A stretch of 64,000 nt of DNA from Acinetobacter larvae (GCF_001704115.1 NZ_CP016895.1:2046001-2110000); one strand, 5' to 3'; positions 38,571-48,577 are shown, numbered from the stretch's first letter. The notes: generated by a model from the sequence alone, not told the origin. A program made the numbers and translations.

Positions 38571-39713
38571 TTAATCGCTCAGTTTCATCTGTCGGCTCAA
38601 ATAGTCAACATCTTGCTGTAACAACGTAATAATCGGCTGGGTTAATAACTCATGACGCCAGCCCAATAAATATGGGCTTAAATCTTGTGCTTGACCTTGA
38701 AATACCACATATTGATACAGCTGATTGAGCCATTTCTTACGCATTAATACTTCTTTAGGCACATGTATCTGCTCAGACACCTGAGCAATCAGCTGGTCCA
38801 CCACCAAAGTTACACCTTGTGATGACTGCTTAATGGGACGTGCCAAACGCAGTGGCCATTTATCTGGTTCGGGTAAATAATTCAGTAAATCTAAAATGAT
38901 TTTGCCATATTCACGCACAATGACTGGACGCATACCTTTGATTTGTGACAATTGGAAATTATTCTTAGGTCTCTTCTCAACCAAATCAATCATGGTGGCA
39001 TTTTTTAAAATAAAGCTACGTGGCTGATTCAGTGCTTTCACCATCTGTTCACGCCAGACACTGAGTTGTTGTAACTGCATTAATTGTTTTGGTGTATGGC
39101 GATAATTTCCAACTTCAGTAAATAGTTTGTCTTGGGGTACCTCTTGGGCAATTTCATAAGCCAAATGCTTGCAATCTTCAAGCACAAAATCATAGAGTTG
39201 TTTTTCTACCAAATGAGACTTTATCTGTTCTGCCAACTGGGTAATATATAAAACATCATTGGCCGCATATTGTAATTGATCAGAACTCAAGGGACGCGCT
39301 AACCAATCAGAACGCGTTTGATCCTTGGCAATATCAATATTTAGAACGTGCTTTAAGGCATTCTGATAACTCACTTGTAGACCATAACCCAAATAAGACA
39401 TCGCAATTTGCGTATCAAAAACATTTTCAATTTTTTTGTTATTTGAATAGTAGTAAATCAAATCAATATCCTCACTACATGCGTGGAAGATATTCTGTTG
39501 TGCTTGAAAAACTTTATGCCAGAAAGTACTGAGATCTAAACTGGTGCCATCCAATAAAAACACCTGTTCATTGATATTAATCTGTAATACACCCAATTTT
39601 GGCCAAAACGTATCGACCTTAATAAATTCGGTATCGATGCCATAAATCGAGTGTTGACTCATGAGATTCAGAACTTGATCAAGTTCTGTCTGTTGTTGGA
39701 TGAATTGAAACAT
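38571..39713 (-). CDS. rnd: Ribonuclease D
   Basis: 380-residue 3'-5' exoribonuclease that trims tRNA and other stable RNA precursors. The DEDD catalytic residues are in GIDTEFIKVDTFWPKLGVLQ (Asp and Glu), HACSEDIDLI (Asp) and QYAANDVLYI (Asp with the Tyr seven residues before it). A C-terminal HRDC domain follows (about 205-290, with LSVWREQMVKALNQPRSFIL). Transcribed on the minus strand with a long AT-rich upstream region. Length is normal for the family. Confidence 0.94.
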   Translation of the reverse strand: MFQFIQQQTELDQVLNLMSQHSIYGIDTEFIKVDTFWPKLGVLQININEQVFLLDGTSLDLSTFWHKVFQAQQNIFHACSEDIDLIYYYSNNKKIENVFDTQIAMSYLGYGLQVSYQNALKHVLNIDIAKDQTRSDWLARPLSSDQLQYAANDVLYITQLAEQIKSHLVEKQLYDFVLEDCKHLAYEIAQEVPQDKLFTEVGNYRHTPKQLMQLQQLSVWREQMVKALNQPRSFILKNATMIDLVEKRPKNNFQLSQIKGMRPVIVREYGKIILDLLNYLPEPDKWPLRLARPIKQSSQGVTLVVDQLIAQVSEQIHVPKEVLMRKKWLNQLYQYVVFQGQAQDLSPYLLGWRHELLTQPIITLLQQDVDYLSRQMKLSD

Positions 39714-40287
39714 GTGAATTTTGAGTCAAAATAATATATTCAAATTAAAAGGGATTTTAACTTAATTCAAAAAATTAAAATACATTATGATCATTTTAAA
39801 GTCTTTCATTAAGTTAGTTTTTTGAACGAAAATGATTTTACAATCTGTTTTTTGAACAAGTAACTCACACTTTATCACAATACGACAGCGTTTGTGTTTA
39901 ATATCGAGCACAAGGTTGATCAAAATTAGGCTTTCAATTCATCTAATAAATTAAGTGTCGAATAATTAAGCTTATCAATGTAGAAACTCAATATTAAAAT
40001 AATGTCAATGAATGAAGACGATGTACTGCTGGTCAAACTTTAAATCAGTGCACATTTAAAGACATCATGCAAAAAGCAATTTTTAGAAAAAACAATCTTT
40101 AGCAAAAGCTTTAAAACTAACTTTAAAACGAAGCAGCTTGGAGAAGCTAAGTCACTCGGAAAGCAATGTAGTTTGGAAAATCAGTATTTGGAAAATCAAT
40201 ATAAGTTGTAAAGCAATGATAGGTTCATTATTTAGCATAAAGGTATGGGCTTGCCAAGCATTGTTAACACACCCATCTCAAAACAAT
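39714..40287. other. Non-coding stretch between rnd and recR with degenerate repeats
   Basis: About 570 AT-rich bases with no convincing frame on either strand. It contains two copies of GTTTTTTGAAC 30 bp apart (near 39817 and 39847) and, at 40172-40201, two adjacent 15-bp copies of TTTGGAAAATCARTA with weaker copies on both sides. It holds the rnd promoter and the recR 3' region; no terminator hairpin was recognised. Confidence 0.45.
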
Positions 40288-40884
40288 TTATTTCATTTGC
40301 ATTCGATTATGTACCGCCTGACTTAAAGTATGGCTATCGACATATTCCAACTCGCCACCTTGTGGTACACCTTGTGCAATACGTGTCATTCGCACAGCCA
40401 AATGCTTTGCTGCTTCCTGCAGATAATGTGCGGTTGCTTGCCCTTCTACAGTGGCATTGGTCGCCAAAATCACTTCCTCTATCGGTTCTTCTGCCAAACG
40501 CTGTAATAAGTGCGGAATACCTATTTCATCTGGACCAATACCATCTAAGGGCGATAAGTGACCACCAAGTACATGATAACGCCCATTAAAGCTGCCACTT
40601 TGCTCTATCGCCAAAACATCTGCTGGCGACTCAACCACACACAATAATTGTGCGTTGCGTTCCTTAGACTGACAAATATCACAAATATCATGTTCGGTTA
40701 AGGAATGACAAACTTGACACGCATGAATATAATTGGCGGCTTCATGTAAAGCATGTGCTAACTGTACAGCGCCATCACGATTTTTCATCATCAGATGTAA
40801 AGCCATACGTTGTGCCGATTTCGGCCCAACGCTCGGCAAAATTCGCAACGCCTGCACCAACTGATCAAAACGATCACTAAACAC
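40288..40884 (-). CDS. recR: Recombination mediator protein RecR
   Basis: 198 residues. Works with RecF/RecO to load RecA on gapped DNA. Order of domains: helix-hairpin-helix (LRILPSVGPKSAQRMALHLM), a four-cysteine zinc finger (CQVCHSLTEHDICDIC, about 57-72), a Toprim domain (LLCVVESPADVLAIEQSG and beyond) and a C-terminal Walker-like segment. It lies 9 nt after ybaB on the same strand, a conserved pair that often also includes dnaX; dnaX is absent here. Confidence 0.97.
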   Translation of the reverse strand: MFSDRFDQLVQALRILPSVGPKSAQRMALHLMMKNRDGAVQLAHALHEAANYIHACQVCHSLTEHDICDICQSKERNAQLLCVVESPADVLAIEQSGSFNGRYHVLGGHLSPLDGIGPDEIGIPHLLQRLAEEPIEEVILATNATVEGQATAHYLQEAAKHLAVRMTRIAQGVPQGGELEYVDSHTLSQAVHNRMQMK

Positions 40885-40893
40885 AGTTGAATC

Positions 40894-41223
40894 CTAGAAT
40901 AAACCAGATAAACCTGGTGGTAAGCCCATACCAGAATTGGCAGATTTCAGTTTTTCATCGCTGATGGTTTCTACTTGACGCGCTGCATCATTGATTGCGG
41001 CAGCAATCAAATCTTCAATCATCTCTGGATCATCTTGTAATAATTCAGGATTAATCTCGATACGTTTTACAACATTGCGACAAGTCATGGTCACTTTGAC
41101 CAGACCACCACCTGCTTCAGCCTGAACTTCGGTTTGCGCCAACTCAGCTTTGGCTTTTTTAACGTTGTTCTCAACTTCTTTTTGCATACGCTGGGCTTGC
41201 TGCATAAGCATATTAATGTTCAT
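40894..41223 (-). CDS. ybaB: YbaB/EbfC family nucleoid-associated protein
   Basis: 109 residues with the family pattern: an N-terminal helix [18 protein letters not shown], the beta region [20 protein letters not shown], and a C-terminal helix ending in [12 protein letters not shown]. Homodimers bind DNA with little sequence specificity. Immediately upstream of recR in the same operon, as in many bacteria. A GGAGTG ribosome site precedes the ATG. Confidence 0.96.
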   Translation of the reverse strand: MNINMLMQQAQRMQKEVENNVKKAKAELAQTEVQAEAGGGLVKVTMTCRNVVKRIEINPELLQDDPEMIEDLIAAAINDAARQVETISDEKLKSANSGMGLPPGLSGLF

Positions 41224-41291
41224 AATTCACTCCAAGCAAAGGGCTAAAATAAATATTTCAACAGGTTAGGGTTAACTTGATATCCGGTCGA

Positions 41292-42485
41292 TTAGAGCGC
41301 TATCAAGTCTAAGCCACGTGAAAGGTCATGGATAATATCATTAATATCCTCTATGCCAACAGAAACACGAATCAAAGCTTCAGAAATACCTGCTGCCTGT
41401 TTTGCCTCTACGGATAATTTGCCATGTGTGGTGGTTGCAGGATGGGTAATGGTACTTTTCGCATCGCCCAGATTTCCTGTAATCGAAATAAACTGGGTTT
41501 GATCTATCACCGTCCATGCTTGTTCACGCCCACCTTTCACTTCAAAACTGACAATACCACTAAAACCAGTTTGCTGTTTTTTTGCCAAAGCATGACTTGG
41601 ATGATCTGCTAAGCCTGCATAATGTACAGCATGAACTTTGGGATGTTGTTGTAACCATTCAGCCAAGCGTAAGGCATTACGATTATGTTCCATCATGCGT
41701 AAACGCAAAGTTTCCAAACCTTTTAATAACACCCAAGCATTAAATGGGCTCATAGACGGTCCAGTAGTACGGACATAGCCATGTACTTCTTCCAATAAAG
41801 CTTGACTACCCAACACAGCTCCACCTAAAGTACGCCCTTGACCATCTAAATATTTTGTGCCTGAATAAATCACCAAATCCGCACCAAGCTGTAGCGGACG
41901 CTGAAAAATTGGGGTACAAATCGTATTATCAATTGCCAACAAAGCACCATGTTGTTTTGCCAACTGTGATAGCGCGGCAATATCTGCAACTTCACTCAGT
42001 GGATTGGATGGCGATTCAACAAATAATAGCTTGGTTTGACTACACATCGCATTTTGCCAAGCCGATACATCCATTAAGTCGACAAAGTCGATATCGATAC
42101 CAAATTTACGAATATATTTTTCAAATAAAGCAATGGTTGAACCAAATACTGCACGGGAGCAAATCACATGATCGCCCTGACTTAAGAAAGTCATCGCCAC
42201 AGCCATAATGGCAGCCATACCAGAACTGGTCGCTACCGCACGTTCTGCACCTTCCATCGCTGCAAGACGTTTTTCAAATGTATTAACCGTTGGATTGGTG
42301 AAACGAGAGTAAATATTACCCGCACTTTCACCTGAAAATTTAGCCGCAGCTTCTGCTGCACTTTGATAGGTAAACGATGATGTTAAAAAAATTGGCTCTG
42401 CATGCTCGCCTTCAAAACTACGGGTATGTCCGCTGCGAATGGCCAAAGTATTAAATTGAAAGCTATTATCATCGTGGTGATTCAT
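41292..42485 (-). CDS. metZ: O-succinylhomoserine sulfhydrylase
   Basis: 397-residue PLP enzyme of the Cys/Met metabolism family that makes homocysteine directly from O-succinylhomoserine and sulfide. The PLP lysine is in VIYSGTKYLDGQGR (about residue 210), and the family's SRFTNPTVNTFEKRLAAMEG and LDAIDNTICTP-like segments are present. The 397-residue length and the GQGRTLGG sequence after the lysine favour MetZ over cystathionine gamma-synthase or beta-lyase. No SAM riboswitch was seen. Divergent from the PhaC-like gene. Confidence 0.88.
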   Translation of the reverse strand: MNHHDDNSFQFNTLAIRSGHTRSFEGEHAEPIFLTSSFTYQSAAEAAAKFSGESAGNIYSRFTNPTVNTFEKRLAAMEGAERAVATSSGMAAIMAVAMTFLSQGDHVICSRAVFGSTIALFEKYIRKFGIDIDFVDLMDVSAWQNAMCSQTKLLFVESPSNPLSEVADIAALSQLAKQHGALLAIDNTICTPIFQRPLQLGADLVIYSGTKYLDGQGRTLGGAVLGSQALLEEVHGYVRTTGPSMSPFNAWVLLKGLETLRLRMMEHNRNALRLAEWLQQHPKVHAVHYAGLADHPSHALAKKQQTGFSGIVSFEVKGGREQAWTVIDQTQFISITGNLGDAKSTITHPATTTHGKLSVEAKQAAGISEALIRVSVGIEDINDIIHDLSRGLDLIAL

Positions 42486-42638
42486 GATTATTTTTCAGTC
42501 ACTTGGACTGCCCTGCTAAATAATTACAAACATTTTGAGCGTTTTAGCCATTTCAGGTCAAGGTAAAATCTATATTTTTACAGAGATGATTTGCGATTTT
42601 GCAAAATTCACCACCAAGTCAAATACAATGGATGAGGA

Positions 42639-43754
42639 ATGAAGCCACTCTATCAGCGTTTTACTGCATCAAACCGCAAAGCACACAATCTTGCTGCACG
42701 TCTTTTTAATGCCCATCAATTACGTCTTTCACAACAACAACCATTTGATGTGATTTACCGCCTCGAACACTTACAAGTTCGTTACTATCCTGCTGTGCAA
42801 AAACGCTATCTGGAACCCTTGGTCTTTGTCGCACCTCTAGCAATTGATATGTCTATTTATGATTTATTGCCATATCGCTCCTTAGTGCAATATTTTAGCC
42901 AGCATGGCTTTGAGGTTTATTTACTCGACTGGGGGGTCATCAACAAAAGTCATCACCAACTTAATTTCTTATCTTTCATTGAACAGTATTTACCACAGTG
43001 TATTGAGCAGATTTGCCAACACGCCCATAGCGCGCAAATTACCCTGCATGGTTGGAGCATGGCTGGTTTATTTGCAGCACTATATACCAGCGCACAAAGC
43101 CAGCAAAGCGTTAAAAATCTCGTAGTCTTAGGCAGTCCTATCGATAGTCATGCTTCTGGTTATATTGGAAAAATATGCCAAACACTCGACCGGATCATTC
43201 GCAGCCAGCCCACTTTGCACAAGATATGTTACCAAGAAAAAATTCCCAGCTATTTACTGCAAACATCAGGTATTCTCAATAGTTTAGCGTTTAAATTGGT
43301 CGATCCTAAAGGCTGGTTCAATGCCCAAAAAAATCTGCTACTCAAATTGGCAGACCGGCAAAGTGTACGTGAACATGCGACCATGGGCAGTTTTCTCAAT
43401 CATATGTTTGATTATCCTGGTGGTATTGTCAAAGACATGCTATTTCAGATCTGGCTTAAAAATGCTTTATTATCTGGAAAAATCACCTTACAAGATCGTC
43501 AGTTTGATCTAAAAAATATTGATTGCCCACTTTTGGTAGGTGCAGGACAAAATGATCAAATTGTTAGTCGTGAAGCAGTGTATCCCCTCACCTATTTGAC
43601 CAGTAGCCAAGACCTAAGTTTTCAGCTGATTCCGGGCGGGCATCTCGGTTTAATGTCCAGCCAACAAAGTGCACAACAATTTTGGCCATTTTTACTCGCA
43701 TGGTTACAACAACGTTGTACCGTTAATGACTCAACCGAAAACATAAACTGTTAA
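42639..43754 (+). CDS. PhaC-like alpha/beta hydrolase
   Basis: 371 residues with an alpha/beta-hydrolase fold like that of polyhydroxyalkanoate synthases: PLVFVAPLAIDMSIYDLLPYRS near the N terminus and HGFEVYLLDWG. The nucleophile elbow is HGWSMAG, so the nucleophile is serine, not the cysteine of true PHA synthases. A late Asp (GAGQNDQIV) and His (PGGHLGLM) complete a triad. It is more likely an esterase, lipase or depolymerase-type enzyme. No phaA/B genes are nearby. Substrate unknown. Confidence 0.75.
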   Translation: MKPLYQRFTASNRKAHNLAARLFNAHQLRLSQQQPFDVIYRLEHLQVRYYPAVQKRYLEPLVFVAPLAIDMSIYDLLPYRSLVQYFSQHGFEVYLLDWGVINKSHHQLNFLSFIEQYLPQCIEQICQHAHSAQITLHGWSMAGLFAALYTSAQSQQSVKNLVVLGSPIDSHASGYIGKICQTLDRIIRSQPTLHKICYQEKIPSYLLQTSGILNSLAFKLVDPKGWFNAQKNLLLKLADRQSVREHATMGSFLNHMFDYPGGIVKDMLFQIWLKNALLSGKITLQDRQFDLKNIDCPLLVGAGQNDQIVSREAVYPLTYLTSSQDLSFQLIPGGHLGLMSSQQSAQQFWPFLLAWLQQRCTVNDSTENINC

Positions 43755-43888
43755 AAAGCAATAAAATGACTATCGTTAGCAGAAATTTAGAACATCACGT
43801 CGACTAGGCTATGTTGTAATCTCAGGCTTTCATTTGAACGACATCCATTTGTTGTATTTCTTGGTCACATGCAAAAGAGGAACATATC

Positions 43889-44761
43889 ATGACAACAACT
43901 GTAGCATTTATCGGTCTTGGCGCAATGGGCTATCGTATGGCGGCGCACCTTCCCAAGCATTTTGCACAGGTCTATGTCTGGAATCGTAATTTTGCTAAAG
44001 CGCAACAGCATGCGCAACAATACCAAAGCCAAGCTGTGCCCTTAGCGCAAATTGCAGACGCCGATATTATTTTCTCTTGCTTACCCACCAGCCAACAAGT
44101 AGATGAAATACTCCAGCAAATCCAACCCAAAGCAGGCGCAATTTGGGTCGACTGTACCAGTGGTGAACCACAAGCTGCACGCGCTCAAGCAGAGCGTTTA
44201 CAACAATTTGAGGTTGCATTTTTAGATGCACCGGTAAGTGGTCAAACCATTGGTGCAGAAAATGCAAGTTTAACCTTTATGGTTGGTGGCGATGAACACG
44301 CATTTCATCAAGCCCGCCCAGCCATGCAAGCAATGGGGCAACTGATTCAACATGTCGGGCATTCCGGTGCCGGTTTTGCAGTAAAAGCAGTAAATAATAT
44401 GATGATGGCAATGCATTTATGTGCAGCAACAGAAGGCTTCAGTACACTCAAGGCACATGGCGTCAATTTAGACAAGGCTTTAAACTGTATTAATGCATCT
44501 AGTGGTCAAAGCTTTATTACCCAACATGCCTTACCAGAACGAATACTCAATCGTTCATTTCCATTAACCTTTGCATTGCCTTTATTGGCTAAAGATACCC
44601 GTATTGCAGTTGATTTGGTGCATCAGGCAAAATTGGTCACCCCCCTCATGGGACTATGCCAAAGCTTAATTCAAGCCGCAGCGCAACAACAACCCGCCGA
44701 CAGTGACTTCTCAACCGCAGCACAACTTTATGAATCATTGAACAAAATAAAATTAGAATAA
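43889..44761 (+). CDS. NAD(P)-dependent oxidoreductase, 3-hydroxyisobutyrate dehydrogenase family
   Basis: 290 residues. Rossmann motif FIGLGAMGYRMAAHL at the N terminus, the substrate motif DAPVSGQTIGAENASLTFMV (about 111-130) and the catalytic lysine in GAGFAVKAVNNMM (about 171). Family enzymes reduce or oxidise 2- or 3-hydroxyacids such as 3-hydroxyisobutyrate, tartronate semialdehyde or succinic semialdehyde. No valine- or glycerate-catabolic genes are adjacent, so the substrate is open. Preceded by an AGGAA site. Confidence 0.88.
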   Translation: MTTTVAFIGLGAMGYRMAAHLPKHFAQVYVWNRNFAKAQQHAQQYQSQAVPLAQIADADIIFSCLPTSQQVDEILQQIQPKAGAIWVDCTSGEPQAARAQAERLQQFEVAFLDAPVSGQTIGAENASLTFMVGGDEHAFHQARPAMQAMGQLIQHVGHSGAGFAVKAVNNMMMAMHLCAATEGFSTLKAHGVNLDKALNCINASSGQSFITQHALPERILNRSFPLTFALPLLAKDTRIAVDLVHQAKLVTPLMGLCQSLIQAAAQQQPADSDFSTAAQLYESLNKIKLE

Positions 44762-44837
44762 TGCTGTGCATTGAATATACACAATTCGTCCCTATAATGA
44801 TGCTTAGGCTCTACTGTTCTAAATAAAAGGAAGAACA

Positions 44838-45098
44838 ATGAAGAAACTTATTATCTCTGCATTCGCACTATGTGCGGCATCTGCCTTATATGCAGCAGAC
44901 GCACAACAAGAGTGCCAAAAACTGAAAGATGAACATAATGTCATCTATGCTTCAAAAGGATTTTGTTTTAAAGACCCAGAAGCCAAAGCCAAACACGGTA
45001 ATGAAAACTGCTTTACCAACAAACCAAAATTTTCAGACAAAGAACAGAAACGTCTTGACGAAATTAAAGAACGTCAAAAAGAACTGAATTGTAAATAA
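44838..45098 (+). CDS. Secreted small protein with YARHG-like domain
   Basis: 86 residues. A typical signal peptide (MKKLIISAFALCAASALYAA) leaves a mature periplasmic protein of about 66 residues. It contains VIYASKGFCFKDPEAKAKHG and a charged helical end, closely following the YARHG pattern (Y-A-x-x-G-x-x-F-K-D-P-E), and four cysteines that could form two disulfides. YARHG proteins are extracellular or periplasmic with no defined biochemical role. An AAGGAAGA ribosome site is clear. It lies 21 nt before the HIT gene and is probably cotranscribed. Confidence 0.8.
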   Translation: MKKLIISAFALCAASALYAADAQQECQKLKDEHNVIYASKGFCFKDPEAKAKHGNENCFTNKPKFSDKEQKRLDEIKERQKELNCK

Positions 45099-45119
45099 TT
45101 CACCAATAAGGAAAGTGCT

Positions 45120-45542
45120 ATGGCCTATGATGACCAAAATATTTTTGCAAAAATTTTAACAGGCGAACTTCCAGCACTTAAAGTGTATGAAGATGATCAA
45201 GTCCTTGCATTTATGGACATTATGCCGCAAGCCGATGGTCACACCTTGGTCATTCCAAAAGCCCCAGCGACCACATTACTAGATCTAGACCCAGAGATCG
45301 CAGCCTATACCATCCAAGTGGTGCAAAAAATTGCCAAAGCAATTGAGTCAGCATTAGATGCCAAAGGTATTGTTTTAATGCAATTATCGGGTGCTGCTGC
45401 GGGTCAAACTGTGCCACATGTACATTTTCATTTGATTCCCAGCTCCATCCATCAATTGGGTCGCCATGCAGCGACGCCGGGTGACCCTGCAGTGATCCAA
45501 GCATTTGCTGACAAAATTAAAGCTGCTTTAGCAACACAATGA
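45120..45542 (+). CDS. HIT-family nucleotide hydrolase
   Basis: 140 residues with the histidine triad HVHFHLIP (about 101-108) and the FAKILTGELPALKVYEDDQV opening typical of the Hint/HinT branch. Members hydrolyse adenosine phosphoramidates and related nucleotides in the cytoplasm. An AAGGAAAG site lies 7 nt before the ATG. Second gene after the YARHG-like protein, and the unit ends at a strong terminator. Confidence 0.92.
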   Translation: MAYDDQNIFAKILTGELPALKVYEDDQVLAFMDIMPQADGHTLVIPKAPATTLLDLDPEIAAYTIQVVQKIAKAIESALDAKGIVLMQLSGAAAGQTVPHVHFHLIPSSIHQLGRHAATPGDPAVIQAFADKIKAALATQ

Positions 45543-45580
45543 TCCAATGAACACCTTAAAACGCGTGTTTTATCTAATTG

Positions 45581-45615
45581 AAAAAAAAGAAGAAGCTTCG
45601 GCTTCTTCTTTTTTT
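45581..45615 (+). terminator. Rho-independent terminator with UUCG loop
   Basis: A near-perfect 15-bp stem (about 45582-45596 paired with 45601-45615) closes on a TTCG tetraloop. The A/T-rich stem ends form the U tract, and it may work in both directions. It is 40 bases after the HIT gene. Confidence 0.9.
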
Positions 45616-45771
45616 AGAGGTGATTCCAGTATTTTAAACAACTCAAAGCGTATTTATAAGTGGGGCTGCTCTAGTTAAGCTCTTATCCCATACGCTATGC
45701 AAAAAGTTCTAAAAGCTTTTTATGCTAGACTATGCTGCCACTTCTCAATCACTCTACTATCAGTCAGTGTC

Positions 45772-46893
45772 ATGCCGTCTACCTCAGCGCTATCTACGCA
45801 ACAAATTACACTACAACCTTATGATCCTGAACAATTAAAAGAATGGATCAAACAACAAGCTTTACAACTTGGTTTTGCCGATTGTGTGATTGCCAAACCT
45901 GATGCCAGTGCTGAGTTGTCACGTTTTAAAGAATATCTTAAGCGTGGCTATCATGGTGAAATGGGCTATCTGGCAGAAAACTTAGAAAAACGCGCTGACC
46001 CAAGCCTATTGGTCCCTGGCACAAAAAGCATTATTTGTGTGCGTATGGACTACTTGGTTGCCAGCCCCAAACCGCGGCATATTCCCTATGCACCGAATCA
46101 GGCTATTATTGCACGCTATGCGCGTGGTCGGGATTACCACAAAATCATGCGTGGTCGCCTTAAAACTCTGGCACAACGAATACGCGATAAAATCGGCGAT
46201 TTTGAATCACGACCATTTGCCGATTCAGCGCCTATTTTTGAAAAGGCTCTGGCTGAAAGTGCAGGTATGGGCTGGACAGGTAAACATACTTTATTAATTC
46301 AGAAAAAAGCTGGATCTTTTTTTGTGCTAGGAGAGTTATTTTGTTCACTTGCATTGCCCTTTGACCGCCCAACCACATCACATTGTGGTTCTTGTCATGC
46401 ATGTATTGATATCTGCCCGACTCAGGCAATCGTTGCACCGTATATGCTGGATGCACGAAAATGTATTGCTTATTTAACCATCGAATATAAAGGTGTTATT
46501 CCCATAGCATTACGTCGCGCTATTGGTAATCGGGTATTTGGTTGTGATGACTGTCAGCTAATCTGCCCATGGAATCGCTATGCGAAGCTAGCAGTGATTG
46601 ACGATTTTCAAGCGCGCCATGATTTAGACCACATTAATTTACTCGATTTATGGCGATGGAATGAAACAACATTTTTAGAGCGTACTGCAGGCAGCCCTAT
46701 ACGTCGTACTGGTTATGAGAGTTTTATGAGAAATATCGCGATTGCGCTCGGCAATGCACCATTTCATGCAGATATTAGCCAAGCCTTAGTACAACGCTAC
46801 GCGGAATTATCTCCGCTAGTACAACAACATATTGATTGGGCATTAGATGAGCAAAAAAACAAACAAGTTAAAATAGCCCTTGGTTTGGATTAA
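45772..46893 (+). CDS. queG: Epoxyqueuosine reductase
   Basis: Last step of queuosine synthesis in tRNA: reduction of epoxyqueuosine with a cobalamin and two [4Fe-4S] clusters. I chose the ATG at 45772 (373 residues, family length); the frame is open to an ATG at 45697, whose extra 25 residues are not family-like. Neither has a good ribosome site. Visible features: KRGYHGEMGYL, YARGRDYHK, the ferredoxin-type CGSCHACIDICPTQAI and the second cluster FGCDDCQLICPWN, and the C-terminal SPIRRTGYESFMRN. Expressed alone. Confidence 0.94.
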   Translation: MPSTSALSTQQITLQPYDPEQLKEWIKQQALQLGFADCVIAKPDASAELSRFKEYLKRGYHGEMGYLAENLEKRADPSLLVPGTKSIICVRMDYLVASPKPRHIPYAPNQAIIARYARGRDYHKIMRGRLKTLAQRIRDKIGDFESRPFADSAPIFEKALAESAGMGWTGKHTLLIQKKAGSFFVLGELFCSLALPFDRPTTSHCGSCHACIDICPTQAIVAPYMLDARKCIAYLTIEYKGVIPIALRRAIGNRVFGCDDCQLICPWNRYAKLAVIDDFQARHDLDHINLLDLWRWNETTFLERTAGSPIRRTGYESFMRNIAIALGNAPFHADISQALVQRYAELSPLVQQHIDWALDEQKNKQVKIALGLD

Positions 46894-47222
46894 GATATTT
46901 TTCAACTTTGTAAACTACACCTGTTTTTACCATGCTTAATTTTTTAAATAGAAATCCATCTTAAAACAAAAGATACTTGCAAAGTTTTAATTAAAGTTAG
47001 AATAAGCAACTATAAAAAAAAGCTTATTTTTTTAAAAGTTCTAAAAACTTGCAGCTAAAATGTGGAAAAAACCAATACTTTGCAAGTAAAATAAATTTAA
47101 AATCCAAAATACCATTTATTATCATATGATTAAAAAATAATGAGATTGAACTTTTTTACACTTCAAACTTAGCAAAGATGCTGTATGATTCTTATAGTCT
47201 TAAAAAATTCCATGGATAAAAT
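46894..47222. other. AT-rich non-coding stretch upstream of bioB
   Basis: About 330 very AT-rich bases. No coding-like frame, terminator with GC stem, or clear operator was seen. A palindromic TAAAAAAAAGCTTATTTTTT near 47012-47033 could be a weak terminator for queG. The bioB promoter must lie here; a TTGCAAGT..-type element was not assignable. Confidence 0.4.
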
Positions 47223-48212
47223 ATGCAAGTACGCAATGATTGGACCCGTGAACAAATTCAAGCTTTATATGAGCAACCTTTTTTAAATTTAGTTTTTGAA
47301 GCACAACGTGTTCATCGTGAATATTTCGATGCCAATACCATTCAGGTCAGCACACTGTTGTCAATTAAGACCGGAAAATGCCCTGAAGATTGTAAATACT
47401 GTTCACAATCTGTGCGCTACTCTTCTAAACTAGAAGCTGAAAAAAGAATTGCTGTTGAAAAAGTCATTCAAGAAGCAAAACAAGCTTTGGCTGCTGGCTC
47501 CTCGAGATTTTGCATGGGGGCTGCATGGCGTAACCCACATGAACGTGATATGCCCTATGTCTTAGAAATGGTTAAAGAAGTTAAGGCACTTGGTTTAGAA
47601 ACCTGCATGACTTTGGGGATGTTAAACCAATCACAGGCTTTACGTTTAAAAGATGCTGGGCTTGATTATTACAACCACAACTTAGATACTTCACGCGAAT
47701 ACTATTCACATATTATTAGCACCCGTAGTTTTGATGATCGTTTAGATACGCTCGACACTGTACGTGCTGCGGGTATGAAGGTCTGTAGTGGTGGCATTGT
47801 TGGACTAGGCGAAAATCGCAAAGATCGCATTGGACTATTACATGAGTTATCAACTTTGGCAGTTCATCCGGAATCGGTTCCAATTAATATGTTGGTTCCA
47901 ATTGAAGGAACTCCACTTGCCGATGTAGAAAAGTTAGATGTTACAGAGTGGATTCGAACCATTGCTGTCGCGCGTATTATTATGCCGAAAAGCTATATTC
48001 GATTATCTGCTGGTCGAGAAGCCTTATCCGATTCAGATCAAGCTTTAGCATTTTTAGCTGGTGCAAATTCTTTATTCTCGGGCGAAAAACTACTCACTAC
48101 CCCCAATGCCGGTGGCGATAAAGATCAAATACTTTTTGCAAAATTAGGTTTAAAAACTGAAAAAGCCAAAGCAACTGTTGCTGAACTTGCTGTTGATGCA
48201 ATGGCGAGTTAA
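47223..48212 (+). CDS. bioB: Biotin synthase
   Basis: 329-residue radical SAM enzyme that inserts sulfur into dethiobiotin. The SAM cluster motif is CPEDCKYC (about 54-61), and other hallmarks are [30 protein letters not shown] and [13 protein letters not shown]. It stands alone, away from bioFDCA, as in Acinetobacter and several relatives. An alternative upstream ATG (47212) is out of frame. It is followed by a plausible terminator. Confidence 0.97.
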   Translation: MQVRNDWTREQIQALYEQPFLNLVFEAQRVHREYFDANTIQVSTLLSIKTGKCPEDCKYCSQSVRYSSKLEAEKRIAVEKVIQEAKQALAAGSSRFCMGAAWRNPHERDMPYVLEMVKEVKALGLETCMTLGMLNQSQALRLKDAGLDYYNHNLDTSREYYSHIISTRSFDDRLDTLDTVRAAGMKVCSGGIVGLGENRKDRIGLLHELSTLAVHPESVPINMLVPIEGTPLADVEKLDVTEWIRTIAVARIIMPKSYIRLSAGREALSDSDQALAFLAGANSLFSGEKLLTTPNAGGDKDQILFAKLGLKTEKAKATVAELAVDAMAS

Positions 48213-48241
48213 TTTCAGTTTTAATCAAAATAAATTTTTCT

Positions 48242-48272
48242 ATAGCGTTGCATATTTTACAACGCTATTTTA
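48242..48272 (+). terminator. Probable terminator of bioB
   Basis: A 9-bp stem (ATAGCGTTG/CAACGCTAT) with a 9-nt loop, followed by TTTTAATT, 29 bases after the bioB stop. Confidence 0.7.
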
Positions 48273-48367
48273 ATTATGCTTAGGCTATTTTAAAGAAAAT
48301 AAAAGTTTATAGGCGCACCAACTCCCAAACAACTGACTGTCGCTACGTTAAGGCGAGATTTCGATGC

Positions 48368-48577
48368 TTAAGATGTGATTAATAAACCATAACCAGCATT
48401 GAGATACATCCCCTCACGAATAATATCTGTCCCATTGGCATGAATCACCCTGAGCTGTTGTGAATGTACATCAAAGCAAAGTTCATCAAAACAATCTTGA
48501 TGCTGTAATAACCAGTGCATGGTGTCGGCAATATTATCATCGACAATATATTGCATGGCTTGGAAGTCTTTATTCAT
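48368..48577 (-). CDS. Small hypothetical protein
   Basis: 69 residues, acidic: DFQAMQYIVDDNIADTMHWL, then DCFDELCFDVHSQQLRVIHA and a hydrophobic end. No signal, membrane segment or known motif. It lies just after bioB on the opposite strand, without a clear ribosome site. The codon pattern looks real, but I cannot name a family. Confidence 0.45.
   Translation of the reverse strand: MNKDFQAMQYIVDDNIADTMHWLLQHQDCFDELCFDVHSQQLRVIHANGTDIIREGMYLNAGYGLLITS

Noticed and set aside
43045..43080. True PHA synthase for the gene at 42639
   Set aside because: The nucleophile position is Ser in HGWSMAG rather than the Cys required in PHA synthases, and no PHA genes are adjacent.
45697..45771. 25-residue N-terminal extension of QueG
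   Set aside because: The shorter form matches the family length; the extension has no family similarity and no ribosome site.
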